Shown here: in pieces, positions 1 through 8,035 of the stretch
Layout: every line of letters begins with the position of its first letter
Position numbering within the stretch: position 1 is the first letter of the stretch
Source: Spirochaetota bacterium
GTDB lineage: Bacteria > Spirochaetota > UBA4802 > JAFGJZ01
Reading direction: 5' to 3'
Length of the DNA stretch: 9,516 bases
Assembly: GCA_023396615.1 (NCBI GenBank)
Contig: JAEWVM010000013.1
Location: 1-9,516 of the forward strand
The notes under the pieces: model-generated
Databases searched by the model: none
What the model was told of the DNA's origin: nothing
The model's input: the letters and a program-made list of their open reading frames with translations, nothing else
Made by a program: the position numbers and the translations under genes

Positions 1-831
1 ATTCCGCGATCACTGGCTCTGACATTATACGGAGATTTTGATGTCTCTGTCATCAAATCAAAACCCGCAAACAGGGGAAAAATTAAAACAATTTCATTTC
101 CTGAAACTAAAATCAATTCAGTTTATAATTCAGTCAGAAAATACGCCGCAGAAGGCCGTCAGATCTACATTGTTCTTCCGCTCATTGAAGATAATGATAA
201 AACCGAACTAGCATCGGCAACAGGCATATATGAAGATTTGAAAACGCGCTTCAGCGAATTTAATGTGGCTATTCTTCACGGAAAAATGAAGTCTGCAGAA
301 AAAAACGAAGTCATGGATAAATTCAAATCGGGAGAAACTAAAATACTCGTTTCTACAACCGTTATTGAGATCGGAGTTGATGTTGCCAACGCGAACGTAA
401 TGATAATTTATCACGCGGAAAGATTCGGCCTTGCCCAGCTTCACCAGCTTCGCGGAAGAATCGGCAGAGGCAAATTTGACTCATTCTGTGTTCTGATTCA
501 TCCTGAAAAAATATCAGAAACAGCAAAAGAACGCATTTCAATCATGGAAAACTGCTCTGACGGATTCGAGATCAGCGAATTGGATTTAAAACTCAGAGGT
601 CACGGAGAACTTATCGGAAATAAACAGAGCGGCTTCTTAAGCGGTTTTGAATTTTTTGATATTTCAAGCGATATAGAAATATTAAAAAACGCGAGAGAAT
701 TTGCTGAAGAAACCATCTCGGAAATAAAAGCGGAAAATAGTCTTGATATAGATAAGTTTTTTAGTAATGCCGGGAAGAAAGGAATGAGAATGAAAATAAT
801 TCAAAGAATCACATCAGACGTATACTCATAA
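1..831 (+). CDS. recG: ATP-dependent DNA helicase RecG, C-terminal part (5' end outside window)
   Basis: The frame is open from base 1 and ends at TAA 829-831, giving the last 276 residues of a protein that is usually about 680-700 residues long. RecG is a superfamily 2 double-stranded DNA translocase that remodels stalled replication forks and Holliday junctions in the cytoplasm. The fragment starts inside helicase motif III (IPRSLAL at its first residues). Motif IV lies near residues 89-96, motif V (VSTTVIEIGVDV) near 117-128 and motif VI (QLRGRIGRG, with the arginine fingers) near 149-157. The RecG-specific TRG region (LKLRGHGELIGNKQSGF) follows near 196-212 and separates it from Mfd and PriA. 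The remaining C-terminus looks normal in length and has no frameshift. The wedge domain and Walker A lie outside the window. The gene converges on the minus-strand operon with only 2 bases between stop codons. Identification is secure from the motifs. Confidence 0.95.
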   Translation: MPRSLALTLYGDFDVSVIKSKPANRGKIKTISFPETKINSVYNSVRKYAAEGRQIYIVLPLIEDNDKTELASATGIYEDLKTRFSEFNVAILHGKMKSAEKNEVMDKFKSGETKILVSTTVIEIGVDVANANVMIIYHAERFGLAQLHQLRGRIGRGKFDSFCVLIHPEKISETAKERISIMENCSDGFEISELDLKLRGHGELIGNKQSGFLSGFEFFDISSDIEILKNAREFAEETISEIKAENSLDIDKFFSNAGKKGMRMKIIQRITSDVYS

Positions 832-833
832 TT

Positions 834-2525
834 CTATTTCACAAATATGCTTTTATCAACAAATCTCTGATACACGGGAATATTTATTACTCCGAAAAGA
901 TCCTTAGCCTTTGCATTCAGAAGCGCATATTCCGAAATTTTATTTCCTGTTTTAAGATAATGCTGAGCCGCTGCAATTGAAACCTTTTGCAGATTAGATG
1001 CTTTTTCAGATTCATATTTATCCGTAATCTGTTTTTTTATCTCATTAAAATCCTGGATTCTGTCAAAAGGGAGATCGAAAATATTAATATTTGTCTCAAA
1101 CCATTTTAAAATCGAAAGTTTTATAAATTCGTCAGGGAAAAACCGGGAAACTTTATTGTCACCGAGATGCTTTAGGCATAAGCCGGTTTCTTCACTATCG
1201 AAAACGGCTTTCATTATTTTCCATACAGTAAGCGGCCCGATGTGATAAATAAAAAGCTTATTATCTTCCAAGCCGAAAAATGATGCTGCTTCCGAAAGAG
1301 TTGTTGTAACTTTCTTGAAAAGAAATTCTTCATATTTCTCGGCAATTGCATTATTTTTTTCTCTCTGATATTTAATCATCGCCCGTTTTATGGAACCCGA
1401 AAGATGAAGAAAGTCATCTTTCGATTGAATGAAAAAAATAGTATTTGCAAGATCCTGTTTATTTTTTTCAAGAATTGGGGCCGAAACTGAAACAACATAC
1501 GGCTCTCTGGTGTTCCATGCCAGCTTGCCTTTAAGGGTAAAATAATCAGAGAGATTAAATTTCAGAAGTTCTTCTTCAATCTCGGTTATTATCGATGGAA
1601 CTTTGATCTGATCGACCGAAAGACTCTTAACTTCAATGCGTCCGATATTTTCTTTTTTAATTTCTTTATTGATCTCTGTAGACTCTTTTTCGTCAATATC
1701 GAGCAAAGAATCAATTCGAGGAGATTCATCTTTTGATTCTTTAGCTTCTTCAACAAACAGGGAATCATAAGAATAGTTCATTGTTTCACGGAAATATATC
1801 TTCTGATAGATATCCTTTTCGAGAAGATCCCTGTCTTCTTCAGGTATTCCTATAACGACTGACAGATAGCTTGAAAAAATATCAGTCTTCTCGCATATTT
1901 CCAATGCTTCGAGGGCAAATTGGACATACTGCTGGTAATAAAGCGCTCCTTCCTTCACAATATTGAATACGCCGAAGGCGGCTTTAATATCATTCCATTC
2001 TTTTTTTACTTTTGAATTAAATTCCCTTAAGCGCAAAAATAGTTCTTTAAGAGAGAGAAAAGCAATTCTCTGGGATGTTTGTTCTTCAACCGTAAAGAAT
2101 ATATGAAAATCTGCTTTTGACTTTTTTGCAAGTGCCGTAGGATTCTGTTTTGTAACAAAATCATTGTAATACATTTCGACATTCTGAACGATTTTCTGAA
2201 AAGTATAGCGGTGTTTCTTCATGATATCTGAAACAAGAGGAGGAACCGCCATGTCATTCATGGCGTCCTTAATCTTTTGTGCTGTCAGCATGTGCCCGTT
2301 TAAGTATTCGGAATAACCGCACTGGAAGGCTCTCACAGCCTCCAGTGATTTAAATTTCTTTATTTCGAAGATATAACCGGATTTTATTTCGGCCGTATCG
2401 CCGGTGTTCTTATCTGAACGCCTGGCGTTCTTTTCCTGCTGAACTTTTTCAACATCCTTTACGTTTTTATAATCAAATGAATTATCGTCAATATTATTCA
2501 GTATTGAGTCAAGATCATCGATCAT
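834..2525 (-). CDS. Uncharacterised 563-residue cytoplasmic protein, translationally coupled to ftsH
   Basis: I do not recognise this protein. Its ATG (2525-2523) overlaps the ftsH TGA in an ATGA arrangement, with AGAGGA just upstream, so translation is probably coupled to ftsH; it ends in TAG at 836-834. The product is rich in Lys, Glu, Ile and Asn and shows no signal peptide or membrane segment, so it is probably cytoplasmic. Residues 1-50 are polar and likely disordered. Residues 50-258 look mostly helical. Residues 259-298 form a charged linker rich in E, K, D and S. Residues 300-563 form a second region with mixed strands (YVVSVSAPIL near 343-352, NTIFFIQS near 361-368, LFIYHIGPLTVW near 424-434) and helices. 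I see no Walker, zinc-finger, HEXXH or helix-turn-helix motif. The position suggests a role linked to FtsH or the envelope, or simply co-expression; this is inference only. The reading frame is intact and long enough to be certainly coding. Confidence 0.85.
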   Translation of the reverse strand: MIDDLDSILNNIDDNSFDYKNVKDVEKVQQEKNARRSDKNTGDTAEIKSGYIFEIKKFKSLEAVRAFQCGYSEYLNGHMLTAQKIKDAMNDMAVPPLVSDIMKKHRYTFQKIVQNVEMYYNDFVTKQNPTALAKKSKADFHIFFTVEEQTSQRIAFLSLKELFLRLREFNSKVKKEWNDIKAAFGVFNIVKEGALYYQQYVQFALEALEICEKTDIFSSYLSVVIGIPEEDRDLLEKDIYQKIYFRETMNYSYDSLFVEEAKESKDESPRIDSLLDIDEKESTEINKEIKKENIGRIEVKSLSVDQIKVPSIITEIEEELLKFNLSDYFTLKGKLAWNTREPYVVSVSAPILEKNKQDLANTIFFIQSKDDFLHLSGSIKRAMIKYQREKNNAIAEKYEEFLFKKVTTTLSEAASFFGLEDNKLFIYHIGPLTVWKIMKAVFDSEETGLCLKHLGDNKVSRFFPDEFIKLSILKWFETNINIFDLPFDRIQDFNEIKKQITDKYESEKASNLQKVSIAAAQHYLKTGNKISEYALLNAKAKDLFGVINIPVYQRFVDKSIFVK

Positions 2526-4393
2526 GCGTCCTCTGTTTCCTTTTCTTCGGATGAACTGCTGACTTTTTCTTCTCCGTTAATAGCCGGAAGATCTTCACCT
2601 TTCATTATCACGGCAAGATCATCTGAGTTCAAAGTTTCTCTTTCTATCAGATATTTTCCGATTTTCTCAAACTTGTCAAGATTTCCGTTAATGAGTTCAG
2701 TAGCGCTTTTTTCACAACTGATAAGAATTGCTTTTATTTCTTCGTCAATTATCTGAGCTGTGTTTTCACTGTAATTTTTTTCGTGTACCCAGTCTCGGCC
2801 GATGAATACCTGATCATTTCTGCTTCCGACAGACATAAGACCGAGTTTTTCACTCATTCCCCACTCGCAGACCATTCTCTTTGCAATCTGCGTGGCGCGT
2901 TCGATATCATTGCTCGAACCTGTTGAAGAATCACCGAATTTTATTCTTTCGGCAATGTGACCGCCGAAAAGAAGAGCAATCCGTTCAGTCCAGTATTTTT
3001 TCGTATGTGTATATTTTTCTTCATGAGGCAGCTGAAGAGTAAGACCCAGCGCACGTCCTCTCGGAATTATAGTAACCTTATGAACATCTTCATTATCATT
3101 AGTAAGGAGACCAATCAAGGCATGACCTGCTTCATGATAAGCTGTTATTTCTTTTTCCTTTTCCGTAATTATCATCGACTTACGTTCAGGACCCATCATT
3201 ATTTTGTCCTTTGCACTGTCGATATCAGACATATTGACTCTTGAACGGTTTCTGCGAGCCGCCATAATCGCGCTTTCATTAATAAGATTCGCAAGATCCG
3301 CTCCGGTAAAACCTGGAGTTCCGCGTGCAACGATTTTAAGATCAACATCCTTCGCAAGAGGAATCTTTTTAGAATGCACTGCAAGAATCTTTTCACGGCC
3401 TCTTACATCAGGTACATCAACAATAACCTGGCGGTCGAATCTTCCGGGACGCAGTAAAGCCGGATCAAGAACATCCGGTCTGTTAGTAGCCGCGATTATT
3501 ATAAGACCCTCATTAGTTTCAAAACCGTCCATTTCGACAAGAAGCTGATTCAAGGTCTGCTCTCTTTCGTCGTGACCTCCGCCAAGACCGGCACCTCTCA
3601 GTCTTCCTATAGCATCGACCTCATCTATAAATATGATACATGGAGAATTTTTCTTTCCCTGATCAAATAAATCTCTTACTCTTGAAGCACCGACACCGAC
3701 AAACATCTCCATAAAATCGGATCCGCTTATGGAAAAGAACTTAACTCCCGCCTCGCCTGCTATTGCACGCGCAAGAAGAGTTTTACCAGTGCCCGGAGGC
3801 CCCACAAGAAGAACACCCTTCGGTATCTTCGCGCCAAGTTTTATATATTTTTCGGGTTTCTTAAGAAAATCCACAATTTCCGAAAGTTCGCCCTTTGCCT
3901 CATCAATTCCGGCAACATCATCAAATGTAACTTTATTATTTGAATCATGATGCAGTTTCGCTCTCGTCTTCCCGAAATTCATCGCCTTGCTTCCAGTAGA
4001 CTGGAACTGGCGCATGAGGAAAAAGAAAAGAAGAACAAGCATTAAAAGCCATGGAAGCGGGCTCATAAGAAATTTGTAAAAAAGACCTTCTTCAGGCATC
4101 TTCCCTTTCATTTTTACATTTTTTTCAACAAGCTTCTGGACAAGCGCATTATCCTGGTACGGAATAATTGTCTTAAACTTAACCGGAGCATTATCTTTTA
4201 GAAAAGCACCTTCGATTATGCGGTTCTCATTAATAGTAAGCTCAACAATACGGTTATCATTTACATACTGAAGAAATTCATTATATCCCAGTTCTTCGGT
4301 TTTCTTATCTTTTCCCGTATCAAGAGTAAAAATCATCACCGCAAGCATAACAACAAGAAGAATAAGCGCTAACTGTTTAAAACCTTTATTCAT
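2522..4393 (-). CDS. ftsH: ATP-dependent zinc metalloprotease FtsH
   Basis: FtsH is a membrane-anchored hexameric AAA+ protease that extracts and degrades damaged membrane proteins and some short-lived cytoplasmic regulators. The 623-residue protein has every expected part: a first membrane helix at 6-24, an extracytoplasmic domain at about 25-110, and a second helix at 111-127. The AAA domain shows Walker A GPPGTGKT (198-205), pore loop FVG (231-233), Walker B IIFIDEVDAI (253-262) and the second region of homology with RPGRFDRQ (315-322). The peptidase domain has zinc motif HEAGH (420-424, catalytic Glu421) and the likely third zinc ligand Asp496 in SSND. The tail is acidic and Ser/Glu-rich. 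I chose ATG 4393-4391 because AGGAGA lies 8 bases upstream; an in-frame GTG at 4441 would add 16 polar residues before the membrane helix. It follows tilS by 28 bases and overlaps the next gene by 4 bases. Nothing essential is missing. Confidence 0.97.
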   Translation of the reverse strand: MNKGFKQLALILLVVMLAVMIFTLDTGKDKKTEELGYNEFLQYVNDNRIVELTINENRIIEGAFLKDNAPVKFKTIIPYQDNALVQKLVEKNVKMKGKMPEEGLFYKFLMSPLPWLLMLVLLFFFLMRQFQSTGSKAMNFGKTRAKLHHDSNNKVTFDDVAGIDEAKGELSEIVDFLKKPEKYIKLGAKIPKGVLLVGPPGTGKTLLARAIAGEAGVKFFSISGSDFMEMFVGVGASRVRDLFDQGKKNSPCIIFIDEVDAIGRLRGAGLGGGHDEREQTLNQLLVEMDGFETNEGLIIIAATNRPDVLDPALLRPGRFDRQVIVDVPDVRGREKILAVHSKKIPLAKDVDLKIVARGTPGFTGADLANLINESAIMAARRNRSRVNMSDIDSAKDKIMMGPERKSMIITEKEKEITAYHEAGHALIGLLTNDNEDVHKVTIIPRGRALGLTLQLPHEEKYTHTKKYWTERIALLFGGHIAERIKFGDSSTGSSNDIERATQIAKRMVCEWGMSEKLGLMSVGSRNDQVFIGRDWVHEKNYSENTAQIIDEEIKAILISCEKSATELINGNLDKFEKIGKYLIERETLNSDDLAVIMKGEDLPAINGEEKVSSSSEEKETEDA

Positions 4394-4401
4394 TAAATAC
4401 T

Positions 4402-4407
4402 TCTCCT
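4402..4407 (-). promoter_or_regulatory. Ribosome binding site of ftsH
   Basis: On the minus strand this reads AGGAGA, 8 bases before the ATG at 4393. It decides the ftsH start in favour of this ATG over the in-frame GTG at 4441, which lies inside the tilS coding end. It sits in the 28-base gap after the tilS stop. Confidence 0.75.
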
Positions 4408-4421
4408 GATAAACCTTACTA

Positions 4422-5810
4422 TCACTGTATTTTTCCTGCACTTCTTATAGCAAGTATTTTTTTGGTACCGCTTTTTACCATAAATACGTCTGAAACCCTG
4501 TTTTTGCCGAGATTATAAAACGCAAACGGAAGAACAGCGGTTACAGAATCTATTTTTATTAATGGAATTGACGATTTCTGATAATTATTCATCTTCTTTT
4601 CAATGAATAGCTCTTTTATCTTTTTCATTTTTCCGCCTGAAAGAAATCTGTCTCCGTCTTTTTTTTGCTCAAATGAAACACTTTTAGATGATGAAACATC
4701 AATATAAATGACTTCTGAATCATCTAAGTTTATATTATCAGAGAATTCCAATAATTCAAAATAAAAAATATTACCTAAGGCTTCCGTACGACAACCGGAA
4801 ATATCATCAATAGCACATCTGAATTCATTAAAATTAACTTCCGTCGTTTTATGAACTCTTGAAAATCGGAATATATTCTTATCATTCGTAAAAATACGCT
4901 CTAAACATATTTTTCCGGATGAATAAAGTACAATACTTCTTTTGGCTGAACTGTTTTTTCTGATTATTTCGTCTAATATTTCGCCGGTAATATAAGTATG
5001 AAAATCCGATCTGAAAATATCCGATACCGCTTTTTTGAAAATATATGCCGGAACTTCCTTTTTTTCAATAAGTTCAACCGAATCATTATTTTTCTTAATA
5101 TCAAAATAATCATAAATCAGCGATGAAATAAAATCATCGGTTTCACGAGAGTGAGAGATTATCGAATCAAGTGCGTTCCTGTAACCAGGAAAGCGTTCAA
5201 TTACAGCAGAAAATATTTTCTTTCTCATGTAGTTTCTTAGATATTTTTCATCATCATTGCTCGAATCGTACCTGAAACTGAGTTTATTTCTTTCGAGGTA
5301 ATCATAAATTTCATCTATTCCGACTGAAAGCATAGGACGTATACAATTACCGCGTACAGGACTTATTCCGCGCATTCCGTAAATTGATGTTCCTGAAAAT
5401 AATCTCATGAGAATTGTTTCATGATTATCATCCGCATTATGAGCCGTAGCGATTTTATTAAAATAATTCTCTTCGGCAGTTTTTTGAAGCAGTTCATATC
5501 TTTTATCCCGCGCGGTTTCCTCAAACGAAGAAATATTTCCGAACGAATGTTCAAACATAAAACAATCTATATTGTTTTGGCGGCAGAGGTTTTCCACAAA
5601 ACGTGCGTCATGATCACTTTCGCCGTTTCGTGTTTTATGATTGAGATGAAAAACAGAAAATTGAATCCTTAACTGATTCTTAATTTTCATAAACACGTCA
5701 AAAAGAAAAACAGAATCCTTGCCGGCAGACATCGATAGAAGAATTTTATCGCCTTCCTTAACCATGTTATGCTTATCAATGAAGTGTGTTACTTTCTCTA
5801 TAGTATTCAA
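4422..5810 (-). CDS. tilS: tRNA(Ile)-lysidine synthetase TilS
   Basis: TilS uses ATP and lysine to convert C34 of tRNA-Ile(CAU) to lysidine, so that the tRNA reads AUA; it acts in the cytoplasm and is normally essential. With the start used here the protein has 462 residues. The PP-loop is SAGKDS (28-33), differing from the usual SGGxDS by Gly to Ala. The HNADDNHET motif (124-132) matches the family's HHADDxxET. The segment around LRNYMRKKI (near 191-199) matches the conserved RNxxR region. A TilS C-terminal domain (GGKMKKIKELF from 392) separates it from TtcA. The start is uncertain. TTG 5810 gives an N-terminal helix (VTHFIDKHN) aligned like that of B. subtilis TilS. ATG codons at 5861 and 5849 would add 17 or 13 residues, and ATG 5765 would cut the conserved helix. 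None has a Shine-Dalgarno sequence. It is the first gene of the tilS-ftsH operon. Confidence 0.92.
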   Translation of the reverse strand: MNTIEKVTHFIDKHNMVKEGDKILLSMSAGKDSVFLFDVFMKIKNQLRIQFSVFHLNHKTRNGESDHDARFVENLCRQNNIDCFMFEHSFGNISSFEETARDKRYELLQKTAEENYFNKIATAHNADDNHETILMRLFSGTSIYGMRGISPVRGNCIRPMLSVGIDEIYDYLERNKLSFRYDSSNDDEKYLRNYMRKKIFSAVIERFPGYRNALDSIISHSRETDDFISSLIYDYFDIKKNNDSVELIEKKEVPAYIFKKAVSDIFRSDFHTYITGEILDEIIRKNSSAKRSIVLYSSGKICLERIFTNDKNIFRFSRVHKTTEVNFNEFRCAIDDISGCRTEALGNIFYFELLEFSDNINLDDSEVIYIDVSSSKSVSFEQKKDGDRFLSGGKMKKIKELFIEKKMNNYQKSSIPLIKIDSVTAVLPFAFYNLGKNRVSDVFMVKSGTKKILAIRSAGKIQ

Positions 5811-5811
5811 T

Positions 5812-5817
5812 ATTATA
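5812..5817 (-). promoter_or_regulatory. Possible -10 box near the tilS start
   Basis: The minus strand reads a perfect TATAAT here, immediately before the TTG proposed as the tilS start. I see no good -35 at 16-18 bases. Transcription from it would begin at about 5804-5806, after that TTG, which would favour ATG 5765 or mean that this is a chance match in AT-rich DNA. Low confidence. Confidence 0.2.
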
Positions 5818-5860
5818 CCAACGTATGCGCTGAAATGAAGAAAAAACATCAAATATTTCA

Positions 5861-5891
5861 TTGACGGATAAGACAGCGCAAAAATTATGAA
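5861..5891 (+). promoter_or_regulatory. Candidate promoter of the phosphomutase gene
   Basis: TTGACG (5861-5866) is five of six to the -35 consensus. TATGAA (5886-5891) is four of six to the -10, with a long 19-base spacer. TAGAAT (5894-5899) is a better -10 match but has no -35 at the right distance. The gap between divergent tilS and the phosphomutase gene must hold a promoter for each; the exact sites are inference. Confidence 0.3.
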
Positions 5892-5916
5892 TTTAGAATA
5901 ATTTACAGAGGTAAAT

Positions 5917-7644
5917 ATGGAAAGCAAAATTCTTGAGCTTGCAGAAAAATGGAGCAATGCCCCGTTTGATGACGAAACAAGAGATGAAATAAAAAAGCTT
6001 ATCGACAGCAAAAACGAAAAAGAACTTGAAGACAGATTTTACAGATCACTCGAATTCGGTACAGGCGGACTGCGCGGCATTATAGGCGCCGGAACAAACA
6101 GAATGAACATTCACACGGTTGGAGCCGCAACTCAGGGACTTGCGAACTACATAATAGCGCAGGGAAAAGCCTCCATGGGTGTTGTGGTTTCTTATGACTC
6201 TCGCATAAAGTCGGATATCTTCTCAAAAGATACGGCATCGATACTCGCAGCAAACGGAATAAAGGTTTACATATTCGATGACATCATGCCTACTCCGCTC
6301 TGTTCATTCGCGATCCGCGAACTTAAAGCAGTATCAGGAATAATGATTACAGCAAGCCACAATCCGCCCAAATATAATGGATACAAGGTTTACTGGAATG
6401 ACGGATGCCAGATAACTCCTCCGCATGACACAGCCATAATAAATGAAGCCGAAAAGGTTGATGAAATCACAAAAGTCAAACGCGGAAATTATGATGAATT
6501 CGTTAAATCAGGGATGATCGTTCCGATCGGAAAAGACATAACAGATAAGTATATCGATAATCTATCGAAAGTCGTGATGAATGACGACATAGACAAGAAC
6601 ATCAAAATAGTTTATACACCTCTTCACGGAACAGGATACAAGATTCTGCCTGAAGTTATGAAACATTTCGGATTCACAAATATCCTTCTTGAACCGAAGC
6701 AAAGTATTCCTGACGGAAACTTTCCTACAGTCAAGTATCCTAATCCGGAAGAAAAAGAAGCGCTTGAACTCGCTGTTCAATTAGCTGAAAAAGAAAACGG
6801 AGATATCATTCTCGCTACAGATCCGGATGCCGACCGTATGGGTGTCGGATTCAAGGACAAAAACGGAAAATACGTTCTCATCAACGGCAATCAGATAGGA
6901 ACGATGATAGAATATTATCTGCTGACGCGCCTCAAAGAGAAAAATGCTCTTCCTAAAAACGGTGCTGTAATCAAGACCATCGTTACAACCGAACTTCAGT
7001 CTGATATCGCGAAAGATTTCGGATGCGCTATATTCGATGTTCTCACCGGCTTCAAATGGATCGGAACGCTTATGCGTAAATTCGACGAAACAGGCGAATA
7101 CAAATTCATCTTCGGCGGAGAAGAAAGCTATGGATATCTTCCTGTTGAATTCGTCCGCGACAAGGACGCAATCGGTGCATGTTATTTCTTCTGCGAAATG
7201 GCAGGATGGCTCAAAAAGAACGGCAGAACTCTCGCGGATTTCCTTGAAGAGATTTATACAAAATATGGTTATTATCTAGAAGATCTCGTATCCATGACTT
7301 TTGAAGGAAAGGAAGGAATGGAAAAGATTCAGAAGATCATGGCATTTTTCAGAAACAATGCGCCTAAGGATTTTGCCGGATGCGAGGTTGAACGCGTTGA
7401 TGACATAAAGAACCTTTCGAGAAAATATATCAAAACATCAAAAGATGAAAAGATTTCTCATCTTCCGTCAGCCGATGTAATTCAGTATTTTCTTGCAGAC
7501 GGAACAAAAATCACAATGCGTCCGAGCGGAACAGAACCTAAAATTAAGTTTTATTTCAGCGCAAAGGATAAAACAGCAGAACTTTCAAAACAGAAAATCG
7601 AAGCCTATAAAAAAGCTCTTGTTTCTGTTGTAGATAAAATATAA
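5917..7644 (+). CDS. Alpha-D-phosphohexomutase (phosphoglucomutase/phosphomannomutase family)
   Basis: This enzyme family interconverts hexose 1-phosphate and 6-phosphate through a phosphoserine and a bisphosphate intermediate. The 575-residue length is typical of the long PgcA-like phosphoglucomutase/phosphomannomutase branch rather than the ~450-residue ManB/GlmM forms. The family signatures appear in order: LEFGTGGLRG (45-54) and TASHNP (145-150), with Ser147 as the phosphorylated serine. The metal loop DPDADR (302-307), the sugar-binding GEES (401-404) and the phosphate-binding RPSGTEPK (535-542) follow. The ATG is preceded by AGAGGT at 5907-5912, and the gene ends in TAA just before a hairpin terminator. 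It is divergent from tilS and appears monocistronic. Glucose versus mannose preference cannot be read from the sequence; phosphoglucomutase is the more likely main activity for this length class, linking glycolysis with glycogen or cell-envelope sugars. No key residue is missing. Confidence 0.95.
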   Translation: MESKILELAEKWSNAPFDDETRDEIKKLIDSKNEKELEDRFYRSLEFGTGGLRGIIGAGTNRMNIHTVGAATQGLANYIIAQGKASMGVVVSYDSRIKSDIFSKDTASILAANGIKVYIFDDIMPTPLCSFAIRELKAVSGIMITASHNPPKYNGYKVYWNDGCQITPPHDTAIINEAEKVDEITKVKRGNYDEFVKSGMIVPIGKDITDKYIDNLSKVVMNDDIDKNIKIVYTPLHGTGYKILPEVMKHFGFTNILLEPKQSIPDGNFPTVKYPNPEEKEALELAVQLAEKENGDIILATDPDADRMGVGFKDKNGKYVLINGNQIGTMIEYYLLTRLKEKNALPKNGAVIKTIVTTELQSDIAKDFGCAIFDVLTGFKWIGTLMRKFDETGEYKFIFGGEESYGYLPVEFVRDKDAIGACYFFCEMAGWLKKNGRTLADFLEEIYTKYGYYLEDLVSMTFEGKEGMEKIQKIMAFFRNNAPKDFAGCEVERVDDIKNLSRKYIKTSKDEKISHLPSADVIQYFLADGTKITMRPSGTEPKIKFYFSAKDKTAELSKQKIEAYKKALVSVVDKI

Positions 7645-7648
7645 AAAC

Positions 7649-7675
7649 ATAAACCCGCGCACAGCGCGGGTTTAT
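7649..7675. terminator. Hairpin terminator, probably bidirectional
   Basis: The arms 7649-7660 and 7664-7675 pair perfectly over 12 bp around a 3-base loop, with a GC core of CCCGCGC/GCGCGGG. It starts 5 bases after the phosphomutase stop. The plus side is followed by only a mixed T/A stretch. Read on the minus strand, the hairpin is followed by a better U-rich run (from 7648 leftward), so it may also end transcripts arriving from the toxin-antitoxin module. Confidence 0.85.
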
Positions 7676-7694
7676 AATTAAGATTCAGATAAAC

Positions 7695-7742
7695 ACAAGG
7701 TCTTCTAAGTATACCTGAATGCATTGTTTGTAAGACACTTGT
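7695..7742. repeat. Imperfect inverted repeat downstream of the antitoxin gene
   Basis: ACAAGGTCTT (7695-7704) and AAGACACTTGT (7732-7742) are complementary over 10 bp with one extra base, around a 27-base spacer. It lies between the antitoxin stop (7750) and the shared terminator. It could form a weak hairpin in the antitoxin mRNA or mark an old insertion boundary. There is no direct support for either. Confidence 0.4.
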
Positions 7743-7749
7743 AATAATT

Positions 7750-8034
7750 TTACTTATACTTTTTCTTTTCAATTAATTGCCCGGTTACATATTTATGCAA
7801 TACCATCTTGATGAATGTCTGATACTTCAATCCTTCGCTTTCAGCTATTGATTTAATTGCAGCCAACTCATGAGAATTTATTCTGATATTCATTTTAGTT
7901 TCTTTCGCGATAAAATCACCCGCGCTTTTCTTAATTATCTTTTGAAAAGACTTTGACGGTTTCGGAATAACTTTTATATCCATAACTTTCAATGCATCAT
8001 TTAAGTCTTTTTCTTCTTTATCAAGATATTTCAT
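7750..8034 (-). CDS. CopG/ribbon-helix-helix antitoxin, BrnA-like, of a type II toxin-antitoxin module
   Basis: The 94-residue basic protein has an N-terminal variable part (about 1-43), expected to wrap the toxin, and a C-terminal ribbon-helix-helix region. The strand is TKMNIRI (46-52), followed by two helices ending in TFIKMVLHKYVTGQL (73-87). This pattern, including YQT-F-K--LHKYV-G-L, is typical of CopG-type antitoxins paired with BrnT toxins. Such antitoxins neutralise the toxin by direct binding and, as dimers on DNA, repress their own promoter. I chose ATG 8034 because AGGAGA (8049-8044) is 9 bases upstream and the toxin frame stops one base earlier (TAA 8038-8036). An ATG at 8043 would abut the ribosome binding site with no spacing and add 3 residues. 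The gene follows the toxin, the order usual for brnTA. The frame is intact, although its toxin partner is interrupted. Confidence 0.8.
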   Translation of the reverse strand: MKYLDKEEKDLNDALKVMDIKVIPKPSKSFQKIIKKSAGDFIAKETKMNIRINSHELAAIKSIAESEGLKYQTFIKMVLHKYVTGQLIEKKKYK

Positions 8035-8035
8035 T

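Noticed and set aside
2957..3950. Several plus-strand reading frames of 70-115 codons opposite ftsH
   Set aside because: They are antisense shadows of a strongly conserved gene, with no ribosome sites or recognisable products.
4394..4441. A 16-residue N-terminal extension of FtsH from GTG 4441
   Set aside because: It overlaps the tilS end and places polar residues before the first membrane helix, whereas ATG 4393 has a clear AGGAGA at the right distance.
5811..6011. Upstream extension of the TilS reading frame to 6011
   Set aside because: It would run antisense into the phosphomutase gene, and TilS homology begins only near 5810.
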